A stretch of 64,000 bases of DNA from Talpa occidentalis. Lineage: Eukaryota; Chordata; Mammalia; Eulipotyphla; Talpidae. The stretch is taken from NCBI RefSeq assembly GCF_014898055.3, contig NW_023603184.1, positions 151,284,149-151,348,148 on the forward strand. Direction: 5' to 3'. Below the pieces are notes generated by a model. That model was not told the origin of the DNA and searched no databases. It saw only the letters and a program-made list of their open reading frames with translations. Of this stretch, positions 13,326 through 25,312 are shown piece by piece (the first letter of the stretch is position 1; each line of letters starts with the position of its first letter). A program made the position numbers and the translations under genes.

Positions 13326-16300
13326 GGACCCGCCTTGCTGGGGGGCACAGGGGGCGGGGGGGCAGGCTCTGCCAGCTGCCCCCTCCACCTGCTGTGTCTG
13401 GAGGCAACCTGACCTTGTGGGCTCTGGGACAGGCTGGAGGCTGACCGGGCAGTGGCAGCCCCAGTCCCTGCCCAGCCCCTGGGCCGAGCGCAGGGGCAGC
13501 CTGGCCGGCTCAGCTCGGGCTCCCAAAATAGCCAGGGTGCAGCCTCAGGCTGGCAGCTGCCCCACCCAGCAGCCGGGAGCCCGTGTCTGCGGCCCACCTG
13601 CCGGCTGGGCCCGGACGCCGAGTCAGTGTCTGCCACGCCGGAGAGGGCCCGCGACTCCCAGGGCCGCTGTGCTCCCTGCCCCACCCGCTGCCGCTGCCCA
13701 CGGCCGCCTCCTCTCACCTCTGCCCCGGCGGGGCCTGTTCCCTTCCCGGCAGGTCTCTGGGGGCGCAGAAGACACTCGCTGCCCACTAAACGGCGAGCAT
13801 GGCCTGTCCATCTCCTTCCGGAGTTTGGTGTCCTCCCGAGGCCCTATCTGCCCCGTGCTCCTGACCCCCTCTCTCCAGGCGGGGACACCTCCGGTCCAGC
13901 CGCGCCCGCCCGCACTGGGTCAGGCCCTCAGACAGGCAGCGGACGCCTAGACTGGGCCGCAGCTGGGGGCCAAGGAGCCCCGGTCACCCAGGGGGCCTCT
14001 CCACCGGGTGTTGCTGGACAGAGGACCGAAGGAGGCCAAGGGTGTGGGCGGGAGCCAAGGACGGGCCCTGACGGACAGGGCAGCGCCAAGGCAGAGGCGC
14101 AGGACCCTGCAAGACAGCGGCTTGGGGGGCTCTTCCTGCTGCCAGGCCTGGGCCCAGGAGGCTGGGGCAGGCAGGACCTGACCTGAAGACCCAGGAGTGC
14201 GGAGGCGGAGACAGGGCATCCCTGGGCCAGGGCAGCTCCACGCTCTGGGGCGCCTGTGGGGGCTCCTCAGCCTGCAAAGTCTGGGCTGACCCCCGAGTCT
14301 GAGGGGGGCAGGCCCAGGAGCCTCCACTGGGGCACCAGAGGGGAGGGAGGCACGAGAAGAGGAAGCAGGGTGCTGGGGCAGGCGGGCATGGGGAAGAGGG
14401 TGCAGAGGCCGAAGCTGCTCCAGCTCTCCACCCCCTCCACGTGCACCCACATGCACAGACGCTTGTGTCCACACACGCGTGTGCGCACCCCCACAGCAGG
14501 GTGGCCGCGGGCTGCTGGCTCCTGAGAGCGACCCACCATCCAGCCACCCTGCGGGGCACCCTTGAACCTAGTCCCCCCCAGACATCCGGCAAAGGTCCCC
14601 CCAAACACCCAACAGACCTGACCGGCCTGGGCCTGGCCATCCTGACCCTGCTGGCCCTGGACGTGGCATGACCCTGGGGCATGACCCTGGGGCCCACGGC
14701 TCCTGGCTGGAAGCAGAGGTGACAGCCAGCCCGTGCCCCCCACCTGCTGCCTGCGCCCCCACACTCCTGTTCCCCTGCCGCCGGCACTCCCACCCCCCCA
14801 CAGCCTGCACCCGCATAGCCTGCACCCCCACCCCTGTTCCCCACGGCCCACCGGGACCTACTCCCAGGTGGCCAGCCCCAAGGGGCGGATCCGAGAAGGG
14901 GGCCACCGGGCCTGAGGGTCCTCAGAGGCTAGCAGGGCAGGGGGTGGCAGCACAGGCCGTCGCATTCCTGAGGGGTGACGTCACGTCCTGGCTGTGGAAG
15001 GGGCCAGCCTGGTCATTGAGAGGAGCTGCTGGAAGCGGCCCTCAGGCCGAGGGGGGCCTTGCAGGGACCAGGCCTTCATCGGGCACCTCGGCCCTCGCAG
15101 GCCCTGGGAGAGGGAGGCCGGGGCTGTCACTGTCGGGGGCTGCCGGGCACCAAGGCCCCTGGACTCCCTCTGAGGCCCAGCCACTCCTGTAGCAACGGGA
15201 GGGAGCCCCAGCGTCCTTGGGGTCCACCCCTCTGGCTGCCTCGGAGTGAACCAGACACAGCCCCACGGCCTTGGTGGGAACGCCCCTCCGGGCCGCCTGA
15301 GCACATCCACGTGTGAAAACAGATGCTGGTGAAGGAGCTGCGAGGCCGACACAGCTGTGGACAATAGGGGGTGGGGGGCAGCCCTGCTCGAGCGGGGGGG
15401 AGAGCGCAGGGCCCACGGGCAGGGCCAGAAGGACGCTCCGGCCACAGGGGCCCTGGCCCTGGAGCCCTCAGCCCACACCTCTGCTCTGCAGCCTCTGGCC
15501 ATCCCCGCTGCAGGACCGACCGGCCCTTCCAGGCCCCCGGTCCTTTGGGGTGTGTCTGGGGGACTGTGTCTGTCTGGGCGGCTGCTGGGTGCGGGGTCTG
15601 TCTGCCTGCGGGTCAGGGGCTGTGTCTGTCTGGGGGGTGCAGGATGGGCATGAGAGGATGGGGCATCTGTGGTCTTGCATGAGGTAGCCCCCCAGGTGCA
15701 GGGGACCCACACCCAGGGGTCCAGCCCCCAAAGGGGCCCAGCCGCAGGCCAGGGAGGGAGGACGTTTTGCCCAGAGAGCCGTGAGCCCGCACAGGGCATT
15801 AGAACATGAAATCTGGAAGTTGATTGCATGATAAAATGTCATAAAAAACGGGTTCGCTGCAAAATTAAAAGTTCGCTTCGTGTTGCAAAGTCAGCCAACG
15901 AGACCGCCAGCGAGGGGGCCGGGAGACGCGCGCACCACGCTCGGGACACCTGCGCGGGTCGCACCTGGGGGGGCCACGAGGGGACCGGCCCCATAGGGCC
16001 CTGCCACCCCGGGAGGGCAGACAGCGGGCGGCCGCCCCGCCCACCCCCTGCTCTGGGGCTCCTGGGCCCCGTCTCACAGGCCGCCTCCTGCCTGAAGCCC
16101 CCCTCGGCAAACCCTCGGCGCCTCCCACGCGGCTCTTGTGGGGCAGAAACAGGAGCACACTCGGGGCATGTGCCGGGGGCCGGGCTGGCCCTGCAGCCCG
16201 ATGTCCAGGCCATTGAGGTGGACCCACTGCTGTCGCGACATCCAGATTCCAGTCACATCCGCGGCCCCAGTGATGGCCGCGGCCCCAGGCGGGCCCAGAT

Positions 16301-19099
16301 GGGTGAGTCACGCGGCCGGTCACCCCCCTGCTGACTCACGCGGCTCCCAGCGGCGGCACCGGCCATCCCGTGGGCCCAGGCCCGCCCCCGCAGGGGCCCT
16401 GGGTGGGGGGACCCTGGGCCACCCGCAGGCCATAGGCAGCGGTGACAAGACCGGCCCTCGGCAGTGAGCACAGACCCCACTTCCCCGGGGACACCCTTAG
16501 AACCCCAGGCCCCCAGGAGCATCCGACAAGGGCGGGAAGTTGGGGGACCCCCTGGACCCCCAATTCCATGGGTTCCAGAGCCCCTGGCATCAGGTGGGGT
16601 GACCCCCACCCACCGTGGGCCCCGTACAGTGGCGCTGACCTGTCTCTGGGGGGGCACCTGGAGCAGGGCGAGGGCGCGCTGAGCCCCGGGCGGAGGCAGG
16701 CGCGCGCACCGGGCAGCCTCGCCTTTGAGCAGAAGGCCAGGCCCAAGGCAGGGGCTTGCTCGGGGGCCAGGCCGCCCACCCCGGCCAGGAGCTTCGGCCT
16801 GACCGGCTGCCGCGAGTGTCCAGCTCTCTGCCGGCGGCGGCCCCATCTGGCAGAGGCCCAGTGGCCAGCCCGGCAGGACGCACACCCCGGGCAGCGTCGG
16901 CGCGGTCAGAACTGGCCCCGTGCGACTCCGGCGGCCGCCGCCCCGCTGAGGCCGCGCCTCCCACGGCCGCCCGCACAGCTCAGCAGGGCAGACGCAGGAC
17001 CCGTCAGGGCGGGCACCACCCCTGGCAAGGGCACCACCGGCCCCAGAGCCCCAGCAGGGTGCCAGGCGCAGAGTGCCCAGAACACCCCGCGCCCTACTGT
17101 GGGCCAGCCCCGGGGGCGCCCCGCACGGAGCCTGTGGCCGAGGTGACGTCTCTTCCTCCCACGCCTGTGGCTCCAGGCCGGGCGCTGCCTCAGGGCTCCT
17201 GCCCCGTGACCCCGCCCCAGCGGGAGCTGCTTCTCGGAGGGTGAACGCCCCACGCCCTGCGGGCTGCCCGCCCTGGTCACGGCCTGGCCAGGCAGCTGGG
17301 CTTCCCGGGAGGCAATCCCCGCTCCTGGGCTTCCCGGCCTGCGCTGCCGTCATCCCAAGAGCTGTCCTGACCCTACAGGGTCCGCCCCGCGCGGCCAGCG
17401 CAGACCCGAGGGCCGGGCTGTCCATGGGTCAGCCTGAGGCGGTCTGCGGCGTGGGCGGGTGGGCTCGCAGGAGTGAGGGCGGAGGGGCCGTTTCGGGCTC
17501 ATCCTGAGCCAGGAGGGCTCAGCGGGGCTCGGGACCGCGTCCGGGCACAGCTCGGGCAGACTCACAGCCCCCGCCCCCACCCTAAGGGACAGGTCCGGCT
17601 CTCCGCCCGGGACCTGTCCACCCCGTCCAGCCACACAGCACGCGACTGGGCCTCGGGCCGGCGCCCAGCTTGGCTGCGCCTGGGCAGAGAAGCGCTTCCT
17701 GCAGCAGCCTGTCTCCCCGGCAGCCTGGCTTTGAAGTCTGGGTCCCCTGCACCCCGTCTGGGCAGGCAGGAGAGAGCCCCACCTTCGCGCAGGCCCCGGG
17801 GGCAGGGTGTGGGCACAGCAGCTGTGGGAAGGCTGGGCCTCTGCGCTGGGCCCCATTCAGACATTCTCTCCTTTGATCTCGGCCTCGCCCCGCCGCCTCC
17901 TCCTTAGATGGAGAAACTGAGGCTGCAGAGGGAAAGCACCCGGGGAAGCTGAGGGGGTCTTTGCTACTGGTCTGGCCCCCCATGGCTCCGCCAACCACAG
18001 GGCGGGGTGAGGGACGGAACCGCTGGCCACCTCCACTCACCAGCTCCCTCCTGGGCCCCGAGGCCATCATCCTGGGAGCCCAGCGCTGCCCCTTGGTCCA
18101 GGGGCAGAGCCCCACGGTGCCAGCCCCTGAAGCAGGTGTGCCTCTGACAAGGTGGCCAGGGCTCGGTCTCAGCATCCAGCCCTCCCCCGGTGGCGGGCGG
18201 GCACCAGGGCCTACCGGGCAAGCTGACCCCTCGTCTTCCGGGGCAGGCTGCTGGGGCCCAGGACAGGACACGGAAGCCCCCGCCCGTTGGTAGCTGTGGG
18301 CCCGGCGGAGACCCCGCAAGCGGAGGCCGGCATGCCTGCGGCCACCGGGTCAGAGAGGCCCGCGCTGGTGGGAATGGGGCCTGCGGTGCTGCCCCTGCAG
18401 GCTGGGAGGCCACCCGGGGCACCGCCTCTGCCTTGGTCCTTGCGCTGTGCCCCTTGGGCCGGCTGTCATCACACCCACGGAGGTCACTGTCCTTGCCCGT
18501 CCAGCCTCCAGTCAGCCTGCTGCCCACAAGGGGGGGGTGGTCAGAGCCCCACCCAGCATTGCTGCAGGCTGACTCCAGGAGCCGGGGGGCGCAGGGCCGC
18601 AGGGACACCTGGGGAATGGGGAAGGCCCAGGCCCCAGCCCGCTGCCCCGGCTCCAGAGTGCGGCCGCGGGGTCCCGGCCTCTGCGGCTCCCCGTAGTGCT
18701 CCATCGCAGTGGACAGCGGGCCGCAGCCCTGGGACACCATGCAGCTGGACAAACGACCGGGTACCCTGGCGGGGCTGGGGGGTCAGCAGGCCCAGTGGCC
18801 GGCCCACTCTGCCGCCCAAGCTCCCCAGGCCCGTCTCGCTGCTGCTGGCTGAGGACCCTGCCTGGCCCCACCCCTGCCGGAGCTGCCTGGCCAGCGGGGA
18901 GCACAGGGAACCCTGAGCCCCGGCATTGTCACCGGGAGAGGCGGCCTCACTTCCAGAAGATTCCAGCCCGGCCTGCTTCTGCTGCCGGCCGCCTTCCTGA
19001 GCAAGAGGCGGGGGTGGCGGGGACTGGACAGGCCTGCAGGTCCCGGCCCACCGGCCCCCAGAGATGCTCGGGACTCTCCAGACCAGGGTCTCTGCGGGG

Positions 19100-20300
19100 G
19101 CCTAAAGGCTCAGGAAGGTTGTCCCTCCGCCCACGCCCCGGGACAGGCCACGCCCCGGCCCTCAGGGGCTAGGCGCTCCCACCGCACCCCAGCCCCACCC
19201 GGGGGCCAGCGGGCACTGGGCCCAGGAAACCCAGCGGCCAGGCCGACCGCGAGCGCCCAGGGCTGCCAAGCCTGGGGTGGGGCGGAGAAAGCCACGGAAT
19301 CCGCCCCTCCCCAGCCCGGCTTCGCGGCCCTGGCTGGGGGGCCCTTCTCCCCCCCCCCCAAGGAACCCCGCCCCGCGAGCCCCACCCCCACCCCGCGACC
19401 CGCCCCTGGCCGCGGCGGCCACGTCCGCCCTCCGTGGGCGCCGCCTCGCGCCCGCCCCTCCCCCCGGCCGCCCCCCGGCCGCTGCCAGAGCCCCGGTCCG
19501 CGGACCGGCCGCCGAGCTCCCCGCGCCGAGCAGCGCCCCCGCCCCAGGCCGGACACAGCCCGGCCCGGCCCTCGCCGGACACTGGCCCGCGGGGCCCATC
19601 GCTGCCCGGAGCCCGGGGCCGCCCTGGCAGGGGCAGGGGCAGGGGCCGGCCGAGACCGCGGGCGCCCAGGACGGCCCCCCGCCCCGCCCCCCGCCCAGGA
19701 CGGCGCCCCCGACCCCCCCGCCCAGGACAGACCCCCTCCCGGCCCAGGACGGCGCTCCCCGGCGCCCCCCCCCCCGCCCAGGACGGGGCCCCCGCTCCCC
19801 CCGCCCCCCCGCCCCCCGCAGGGCCGTCTGCAGAGCCCTCAAATCTCAAGGCGAATCAAAGGCTTTTTAGAGCTTGGGCAAAAAATCCTGTGATTTTTTT
19901 TTTCAAATCGTTGGCTTTGGCAAGTTCAAAGCCGTATTTTGCCCAGTCCGCCGCCCTCCTATAATTTAAAGGAGAAAAAACCCAAAACCCAAACCACCGC
20001 GCATTTCAGGGGGGCCGGTCGCGACTCTGCAGCCCAGACCCTCCCGGGGAGGGGGCGGGGCGTCGGGCCGTGGGCGGGGCCTTCCGAGAGGGGCGGGGCC
20101 TCCCGGGAGGGGCGGGGCCTCCCGGGGGCGGGGCCCTCTGGCAGTGGGCGGGGCCTCCCGAGAGGGGCGGGGCCTCCCGAGAGGGGCGGGGCCGTGGGCG
20201 GGGGCTCCGGGCCGCCAGGGCCCCCCCATCGCTAACCTGTCCGTGGCGGGGGGCTCGCCCGGCGCTCCGGCGGCTCAGAGCGGGCAGCGCTCCGCGAGGG
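19100..20300. promoter_or_regulatory. CpG island upstream of GPC1
   Basis: CpG-dense from about 19100, with CCCAGGACGG-type repeats at 19668-19790, an AT-rich insert at 19840-20010, and a GC-box array at 20050-20205. About 5 kb upstream of the GPC1 start. Could be a distal regulatory element or an unannotated promoter. Confidence 0.4.
20050..20205 (+). repeat. GC-box tandem array
   Basis: About nine GGGCGGGG cores spaced roughly 18-20 bp, most in GGGGCGGGGCCTCCCGAGAG-like units. Each core is a Sp1/KLF-type site. Confidence 0.85.
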
Positions 20301-20883
20301 GCACAGGGGGCCCAACCGATGCTGCGTTCCCCAGGAAATCCGGGCCAAGGAGAGGGGCCTCCTCCCAAGGGGTGGGCCCCACAGCACCGGGCGAGGGGCC
20401 CTGGGCAGGCAGGGCCTGGGGGGCCTGGGGCGGGTCTCCAGGACGCGCAGGCAGGAGTCGCCGCCCACTGTCCAGTGCACCAGGTGGGGCCGAGGGTGCC
20501 GTACCAGCTGTGCCAGGAGGGCCTGGGTGGGGCCGGGGTGCAGGCTCACAGGCCCGGCATCTGCAGTCAGGCCGCCCAGGCAGCCACTGGCCACATGCCC
20601 ACGGGGGATGACAGGCCACCAACCCGCGCCGGGGCGGGGCCCACGTCCGCACCTGCTCTCTGTCCAGGTTGGAGGGTGTGCCTCCTCTGCCTCCGTGCGC
20701 CCCACTCTGTGGACTGCTTAGGGCGAGAGCTGGCCCTGCCCAGCACCCAGACCCCGAGGCGCGGGCAGCAGAGAGTGTGAGGCTCCTGTCAGGGACACAA
20801 GCGCGAGTCACCACCGCCCCCCACCCCCTGCCGCGCTGCCCGCACCCCGCCACGCCACGGCGACCCCGTCTGCCTCTGGAAAG

Positions 20884-20893
20884 GGAAGTGAAA
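20884..20893 (+). promoter_or_regulatory. ETS-IRF composite (EICE) motif
   Basis: GGAAGTGAAA matches the GGAANNGAAA consensus exactly. A single short motif, so only suggestive. Confidence 0.25.
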
Positions 20894-21292
20894 AGCGCGA
20901 ATATCTGGAACACAAAGACGGACGTCGTGGCGCGCTGCAGGCTGCCTCCGAGCCAGATCGCAGCCGGGACCCATCGCGCAGCCGGGCCTCCGGGGCGGGC
21001 AGCCGCCGGGGCGTGCGTGAGGGCAGATGTCCGAGGGAGAGGCCTGGGTGACGGGCCACAGGGTGGCACCGGACGGCAGCTCAAAACTGGATAAAGAGAG
21101 AAACTCGAACTCGACGCAGTTCCCAATTTGGAGGAAAAAATTGGTTCTCCCAAATGTCATTCGTGTGCTGCGGGCAGATCGCGCTCTCCCGGGGTGTGAC
21201 GGGCTGAACCCAAAGTTCTTGGGGAGGGGGACATCGGCAAAGAACAGCCAAGGCTTTTGGGAACTAAGCAACACTCAGGGAGCCCGGGGGCC

Positions 21293-21832
21293 AGGGGCTG
21301 GGACTGGGCTGGGACTGGGCCGGGGCCGGGGCTGGGCTGGGGCTGGGCTGGGGCGGGGCTGGGCCGGGGCCGGGCTGGGCTGGGCCGGGGCCGGGGCTGG
21401 GGCTGGGCTGGGACTGGGCTGGGACTGGGCCGGGGCTGGGCTGGGCTGGGACTGGGCTGGGGCTGGGCCGGCGCTGGGCTGGGCTGGGACTGGGCTGGGG
21501 CTGGGCCGGGGCTGGGCTGGGCCGGGGCTGGGGCGGGGCTGGGCTGGGGCTGGGCTGGGGCAGGGCTGGGCTGGGCCGTGCTGGGCTGGGCCGGGGCCGG
21601 GGCTGGGCTGGGGCTGGGCTGGGCCGGGGCTGGGGCTGGGCTGGGCTAGGCCGGGGCTGGGGCTGGGGCGGGGCTGGGCTGGGCCGGGGCTGGGCTGGGC
21701 TGGGCTGGGCTGGGCTGGGCTGGGCCGGGGCTGGGGCTGGGCTGGGGCTGGGCTGGGCTGGGCTGGGCTGGGCTGGGGCTGGGCTGGGGCCGGCCTGGGG
21801 CTGGCCGGCCTGGGGCCGGGGCCAGGGCCGGG
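21293..21832 (+). repeat. Large G-rich minisatellite, GGGCTG / GGGGCTGGGCTG units
   Basis: About 540 bp of interleaved 6-, 11- and 12-bp units of GGGCTG, GGGGCTG, GGGCCG and GGGACTG. It contains no stop codon in several frames, which explains long apparent reading frames on both strands. Strong plus-strand G-quadruplex potential. Confidence 0.97.
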
Positions 21833-22080
21833 CAGCCCGAGGCTTGGCAGGTCGGGGGAGACTGAGCTCAAACCGTAAGATTCGCCTCAAAATTCAGCGC
21901 AAAAGCAGCCGGCGTGGCAGCCAGCCCCGAGGGGCACCTGGGCAGCCAAGGACCAGGTGCCCTGGCCACGGCCAGGTCAGGGGGCAGAGGGGGCATCGCC
22001 CGCCGGTCCTCACCCCACTAGCAAATCACAGGCGTGCCCCGACCCTGCCATCCTGCAGGACAGCTGGCCCAGCGTGCGCC

Positions 22081-22128
22081 CGTGCTCCCAGCCGTGCTCC
22101 CAGCCGTGCTCCCAGCCGTGCTCCCGGC
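22081..22128. repeat. Four 12-bp tandem units CGTGCTCCCAGC
   Basis: Three identical units plus a fourth with one change. Confidence 0.9.
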
Positions 22129-22129
22129 C

Positions 22130-24479
22130 GTCGGCCCACAGCCTGCGGGCACCCTGGGAGGCTCTGCTGGAAGGGACGGCACCTGTGCGGGGAGGGGTGG
22201 ACAGAGGGGCTGGGGTCCGGGGGGGCAGAGGGGCTGGGGTGCAGGGTGATGGAGGGCATGGGGGGATGGATGGATTGGGGTGCAGGGGGTGCCTGCAGGG
22301 GGACATGGGGGTGGAGCTGTTTCTGGAACAGCAGCAGCCAAAGAGCAGGGGGAGCGGGCAGGGGCCAGCTGGCCAGCGGGACCCCGGGTCAGGGCAGACG
22401 GCTCGCAACGGTGCGCCTGACGGCCTGGGCCCAGCGGGCGCGGAAGGGCCAGCCCGCGTCCCTCGGGGCCGAGCGTGTGGGCTGGGGTGCCCACGGGGCT
22501 GCTTGGCTTCCGTGGACTTCTGCCTTTGGGGTTTAACAGCCCTTTACACGCACGTCGCCGGGGTGTTTCTGGGCTCTGGGGAGCTGGAGGCCGGCGGCTG
22601 GTCACCCCCGTCCCGCCTGGGAGCCGCGCCGTCCTCCGTCCGCTCAGCCTCCTTCCTCCGGCCCCCGGCAGGGCTCACAGACGCCCCTTCCCCAAACCCC
22701 GGCTGCCCCCGGAGGGAGCAGGCTGCCGTCTGAGCCGCCCAGGCCTGTGCGGGTCCGGCCCTGCGGCGAGAGGAGGGGGCCGTGCTGGGGTCCCCGGGCA
22801 GAGCGCGGGCAGGCGGTGACCGGGTCTGTGCGAAGGGGGCCGCCTCGTTCCCCGGCCGTGCCGTCCTCCCGCTCCCGGGCCACGTCCGTCTCTGCGGAGC
22901 TGGCCCGGCGGGCGGCGGCCACGCCGGGGCGGACAGCGTGCTGGGGCTGGGGGACGCTGGGCGCTCTGTGGCTCCTCGCTGGCCGGCTGGGCGCGGGGCG
23001 GAGGGCTCACGGGGTCGGCTCCCCAAAGGGCACCCGCTTGGCCTGTGGTCCGGCTGTCTGTGCAGGAGGCCTGGGCCCCGAGCCCACTGCAGGGCCGGGG
23101 AGGCTGGACAGAAGGACCCTGGAGCGAGCGGTGGGCGGGGGGGCTGGGTGCAGGGTTGAGGGCGCTGCACCCCACAGGCTTCTGACGGGGAGCCCTGAGC
23201 TGGGACCCCTAGCCAGGCGCCCCACTGCACAGGGAAGGGTGAGAAACCAGCGGGGGCCGGCAGCGCCTGGGAGAGTTGCCGCCCTGCCGGCTGGGTGGGC
23301 GCTGGGGCTGCGGCCCCTCGAGGCTGGCGGAGCGGGGAGGGAGCCGCCGGGAGCCGGGCCCAGCAGGGCTGAGAGGGCCACCCCTGAGAATCACGGGCCA
23401 CCGGACCTCTGGCCCCCAAACACTGCCCAGCAGGGCCCGGCCCCCACCCAGCTCGTGCAGGTGCCCGCTTGGGGGGCGAGGACACCCTGCCTGCCGTGCA
23501 GAGCAGCTTCTTGGGGGCCGGTGGGGGAGACAGGGCGCCAGGTCCGGGGCCTTCGCAGGCCGGGTCCCGAGGGACCGAGGGGGGCCCTGAGGCGTCACTG
23601 CCCCTCCGGGAGCCAGGGAGCTGAGCTGCGCGGCGCCCGCCTGGGCCTGCAGCCACGCCTCTCCCGCAGCCCCCCATCTGCAGGGCCGCGCCAGCTCCTG
23701 CTTGGCCAGGGCCACGTTGGTCCCCTCGGCTGCACCCCGGGGCCACGCTCCCCCAGTGACCGCAGCGGGCACCGCGGCCACCTCCTGGGACCCCGCCCGC
23801 AGGTCAGGATCCTCTCGCCAAGGGGATGGCCGGGGCCGCCAGAGGACACTGGACAGAAAACCAGCAGCTCTGCCCCCGCCGCTGGCCAGACCCCTGCGTC
23901 CCGGCCGTGGCCCGGGGGGCCTCGGGGCAGTTGGGGGCCAGGAACGACCTGGGCGGGGCAGGGGCAGCCGGGCTGGGGTCATGCCCCACGAGGACGGAAG
24001 CGTGGTGGGCCCGGCCCCCTCCGGGGTGACGGGGCGCTCAATGGCCTCTTTCTTCTCAGGCCTCGCGGGGGTCAGCAAGGGCAGCCCGGCCCCGCCCCAC
24101 CCCACACGTGGGCGCAGACGCGCTGCCCCCGAGGGGCGCCCCCTTGCCCTCCTCCCCCCTGCGTGCTCTCGGCGCAGCCACCCGGCCGCTCTGGGGTGCA
24201 CGTGGGGGTCAGGCGACGGGCCCCGGGGCGCCGGACTAGGCTGGCACTGGACGGCCACGGGCCCGGGGTCAGGACGGCTGGCAGGGCGGGCAGCTCGCGG
24301 GGGCTCCTCCGGGGCCCCGGGGCGGATGGAGCCTCCCCCTGGCCGGGGACCCGGTCTCCCCACCCCCCCAGAAAGAGGGGGGGAGCCGGCCCCCAGGTAC
24401 CCGGCCCGGCCGCTCGGGGGTCGCCTGTCCCTGCCCGCCGCCCGGCCAGCACCAGGGGCCGCCGCCGCGCCCAGGCGGG
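22130..24479. other. GC-rich sequence upstream of GPC1, no gene seen
   Basis: Increasing CpG density towards GPC1. Long frames on both strands overlap each other and the CpG island and lack recognisable domains. Confidence 0.5.
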
Positions 24480-25146
24480 TTCTGCCCCGGCGGCCCGCGC
24501 GCGGGGGGCGGGGGGCGGGGGGCGGGGGCGCCCTCGGGGGTCTCCCGCGCCCGCCGCCCTCCGCGCCCACAAGGGCGGCCTCCGGGGCCCGCGGCGCCGC
24601 GGAGGGGACGGCGCGCGAGGGGGCGCCGGGCGGGCGCGGGGCGCGGGGCGCGGGCTGGGGGCGCCGGGGCGGGGGGCGGGGGGCGGGGCCGCCCCTGATA
24701 GGCCGCGGGCCGGCGTCACGTCCGGGGCGGCCCGGCCTCGGCATCCCCCGCGCGCAGGTGGGGCCCGCCCGGGGCTGGAGGGGCGCCCTGGGGACCCGCC
24801 GCGGCGCGCGCTCCGGGCACCCCGGCCCGGCCCCCCTCGCGCCCGCGACGCGCCGGGCGGGCGGGCCCCGGGGAGAGGGGGGCGCCCCGCCGCGCCCCGC
24901 CCGCCGCGCCCCGCCCCGCGCCCCCGCCCCGCCCGCCCCGCCCGCCCGCGGCCGCCGAGGGGAGGGGAGGGGAGGGGAGGGGAGGGGAGGGGCCGGGCCG
25001 GCGGCGGGGGAGGGCCGAGCCGACCGCCTCGCCCGCCGCGCTGGGCGGCCCCTCGCCCGGACCCCGCGCCGCGCCCGCGCTTTGTTGCCGCCGCCCGGGT
25101 CCTGGCGGCGGGCGGGCGGGCGGGCGGGGGGCGCGGGGAGGGCGCC
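24480..25146 (+). promoter_or_regulatory. GPC1: GPC1 CpG-island promoter and 5'UTR region
   Basis: This is a very CpG-dense stretch running into the start codon. It contains clustered GC boxes at about 24667-24690, a TCACGTC (CRE/E-box-like) site within 24714-24725, and a GGGGA repeat at 24958-24992. I see no TATA box, which fits a dispersed Sp1-type housekeeping promoter. The transcription start cannot be fixed from sequence; a 5'UTR of a few hundred bases is likely. CpG density continues past exon 1 to about 25650. Confidence 0.7.
24958..24992 (+). repeat. GPC1: (GGGGA)7 in GPC1 promoter/5'UTR
   Basis: Seven pentamers, MAZ/Sp1-like and possibly quadruplex-forming, about 155-190 bp before the ATG. 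Confidence 0.9.
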
Positions 25147-25312
25147 ATGGGGCCGCGCGCGCGGGGCTGGGGGCTGCTGCTCGCCGCCGCCGCGCTGGCC
25201 GCCTGCGCCCGCGGGGACGCGCCCGCCCGGGGCCGCAGCTGCGCCGAGGTCCGCCGGGCCTACGGGGCGCGCGGCTTCAGCCTGAGCGACGCGCCGCAGG
25301 CCGAGATCTCGG
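25147..25312 (+). CDS. GPC1: GPC1 exon 1 coding part
   Basis: Encodes residues 1-55 plus the first base of Gly56. It holds the signal peptide (Leu/Ala-rich core at residues 10-19, cleavage expected after Gly23 by analogy with human) and the first conserved cysteine, C32. The donor is GTGAGT at 25313. The first 23 residues are colinear with human, with only a few substitutions. Confidence 0.97.

Larger units (their letters stand above)
11558..19090. other. Intergenic, no gene seen
   Basis: GC-rich sequence with the (AC)22 repeat, a lone TATA-like site at 13316, and a small AT-richer patch near 15790-15890. I find no exon chain, RNA or transposon I can name. Confidence 0.55.

Noticed and set aside
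21257..21890. Open frames of Gly-Leu-Trp-Ala and Pro-Ser-Ala repeats
   Set aside because: Direct translation of the GGGCTG minisatellite.
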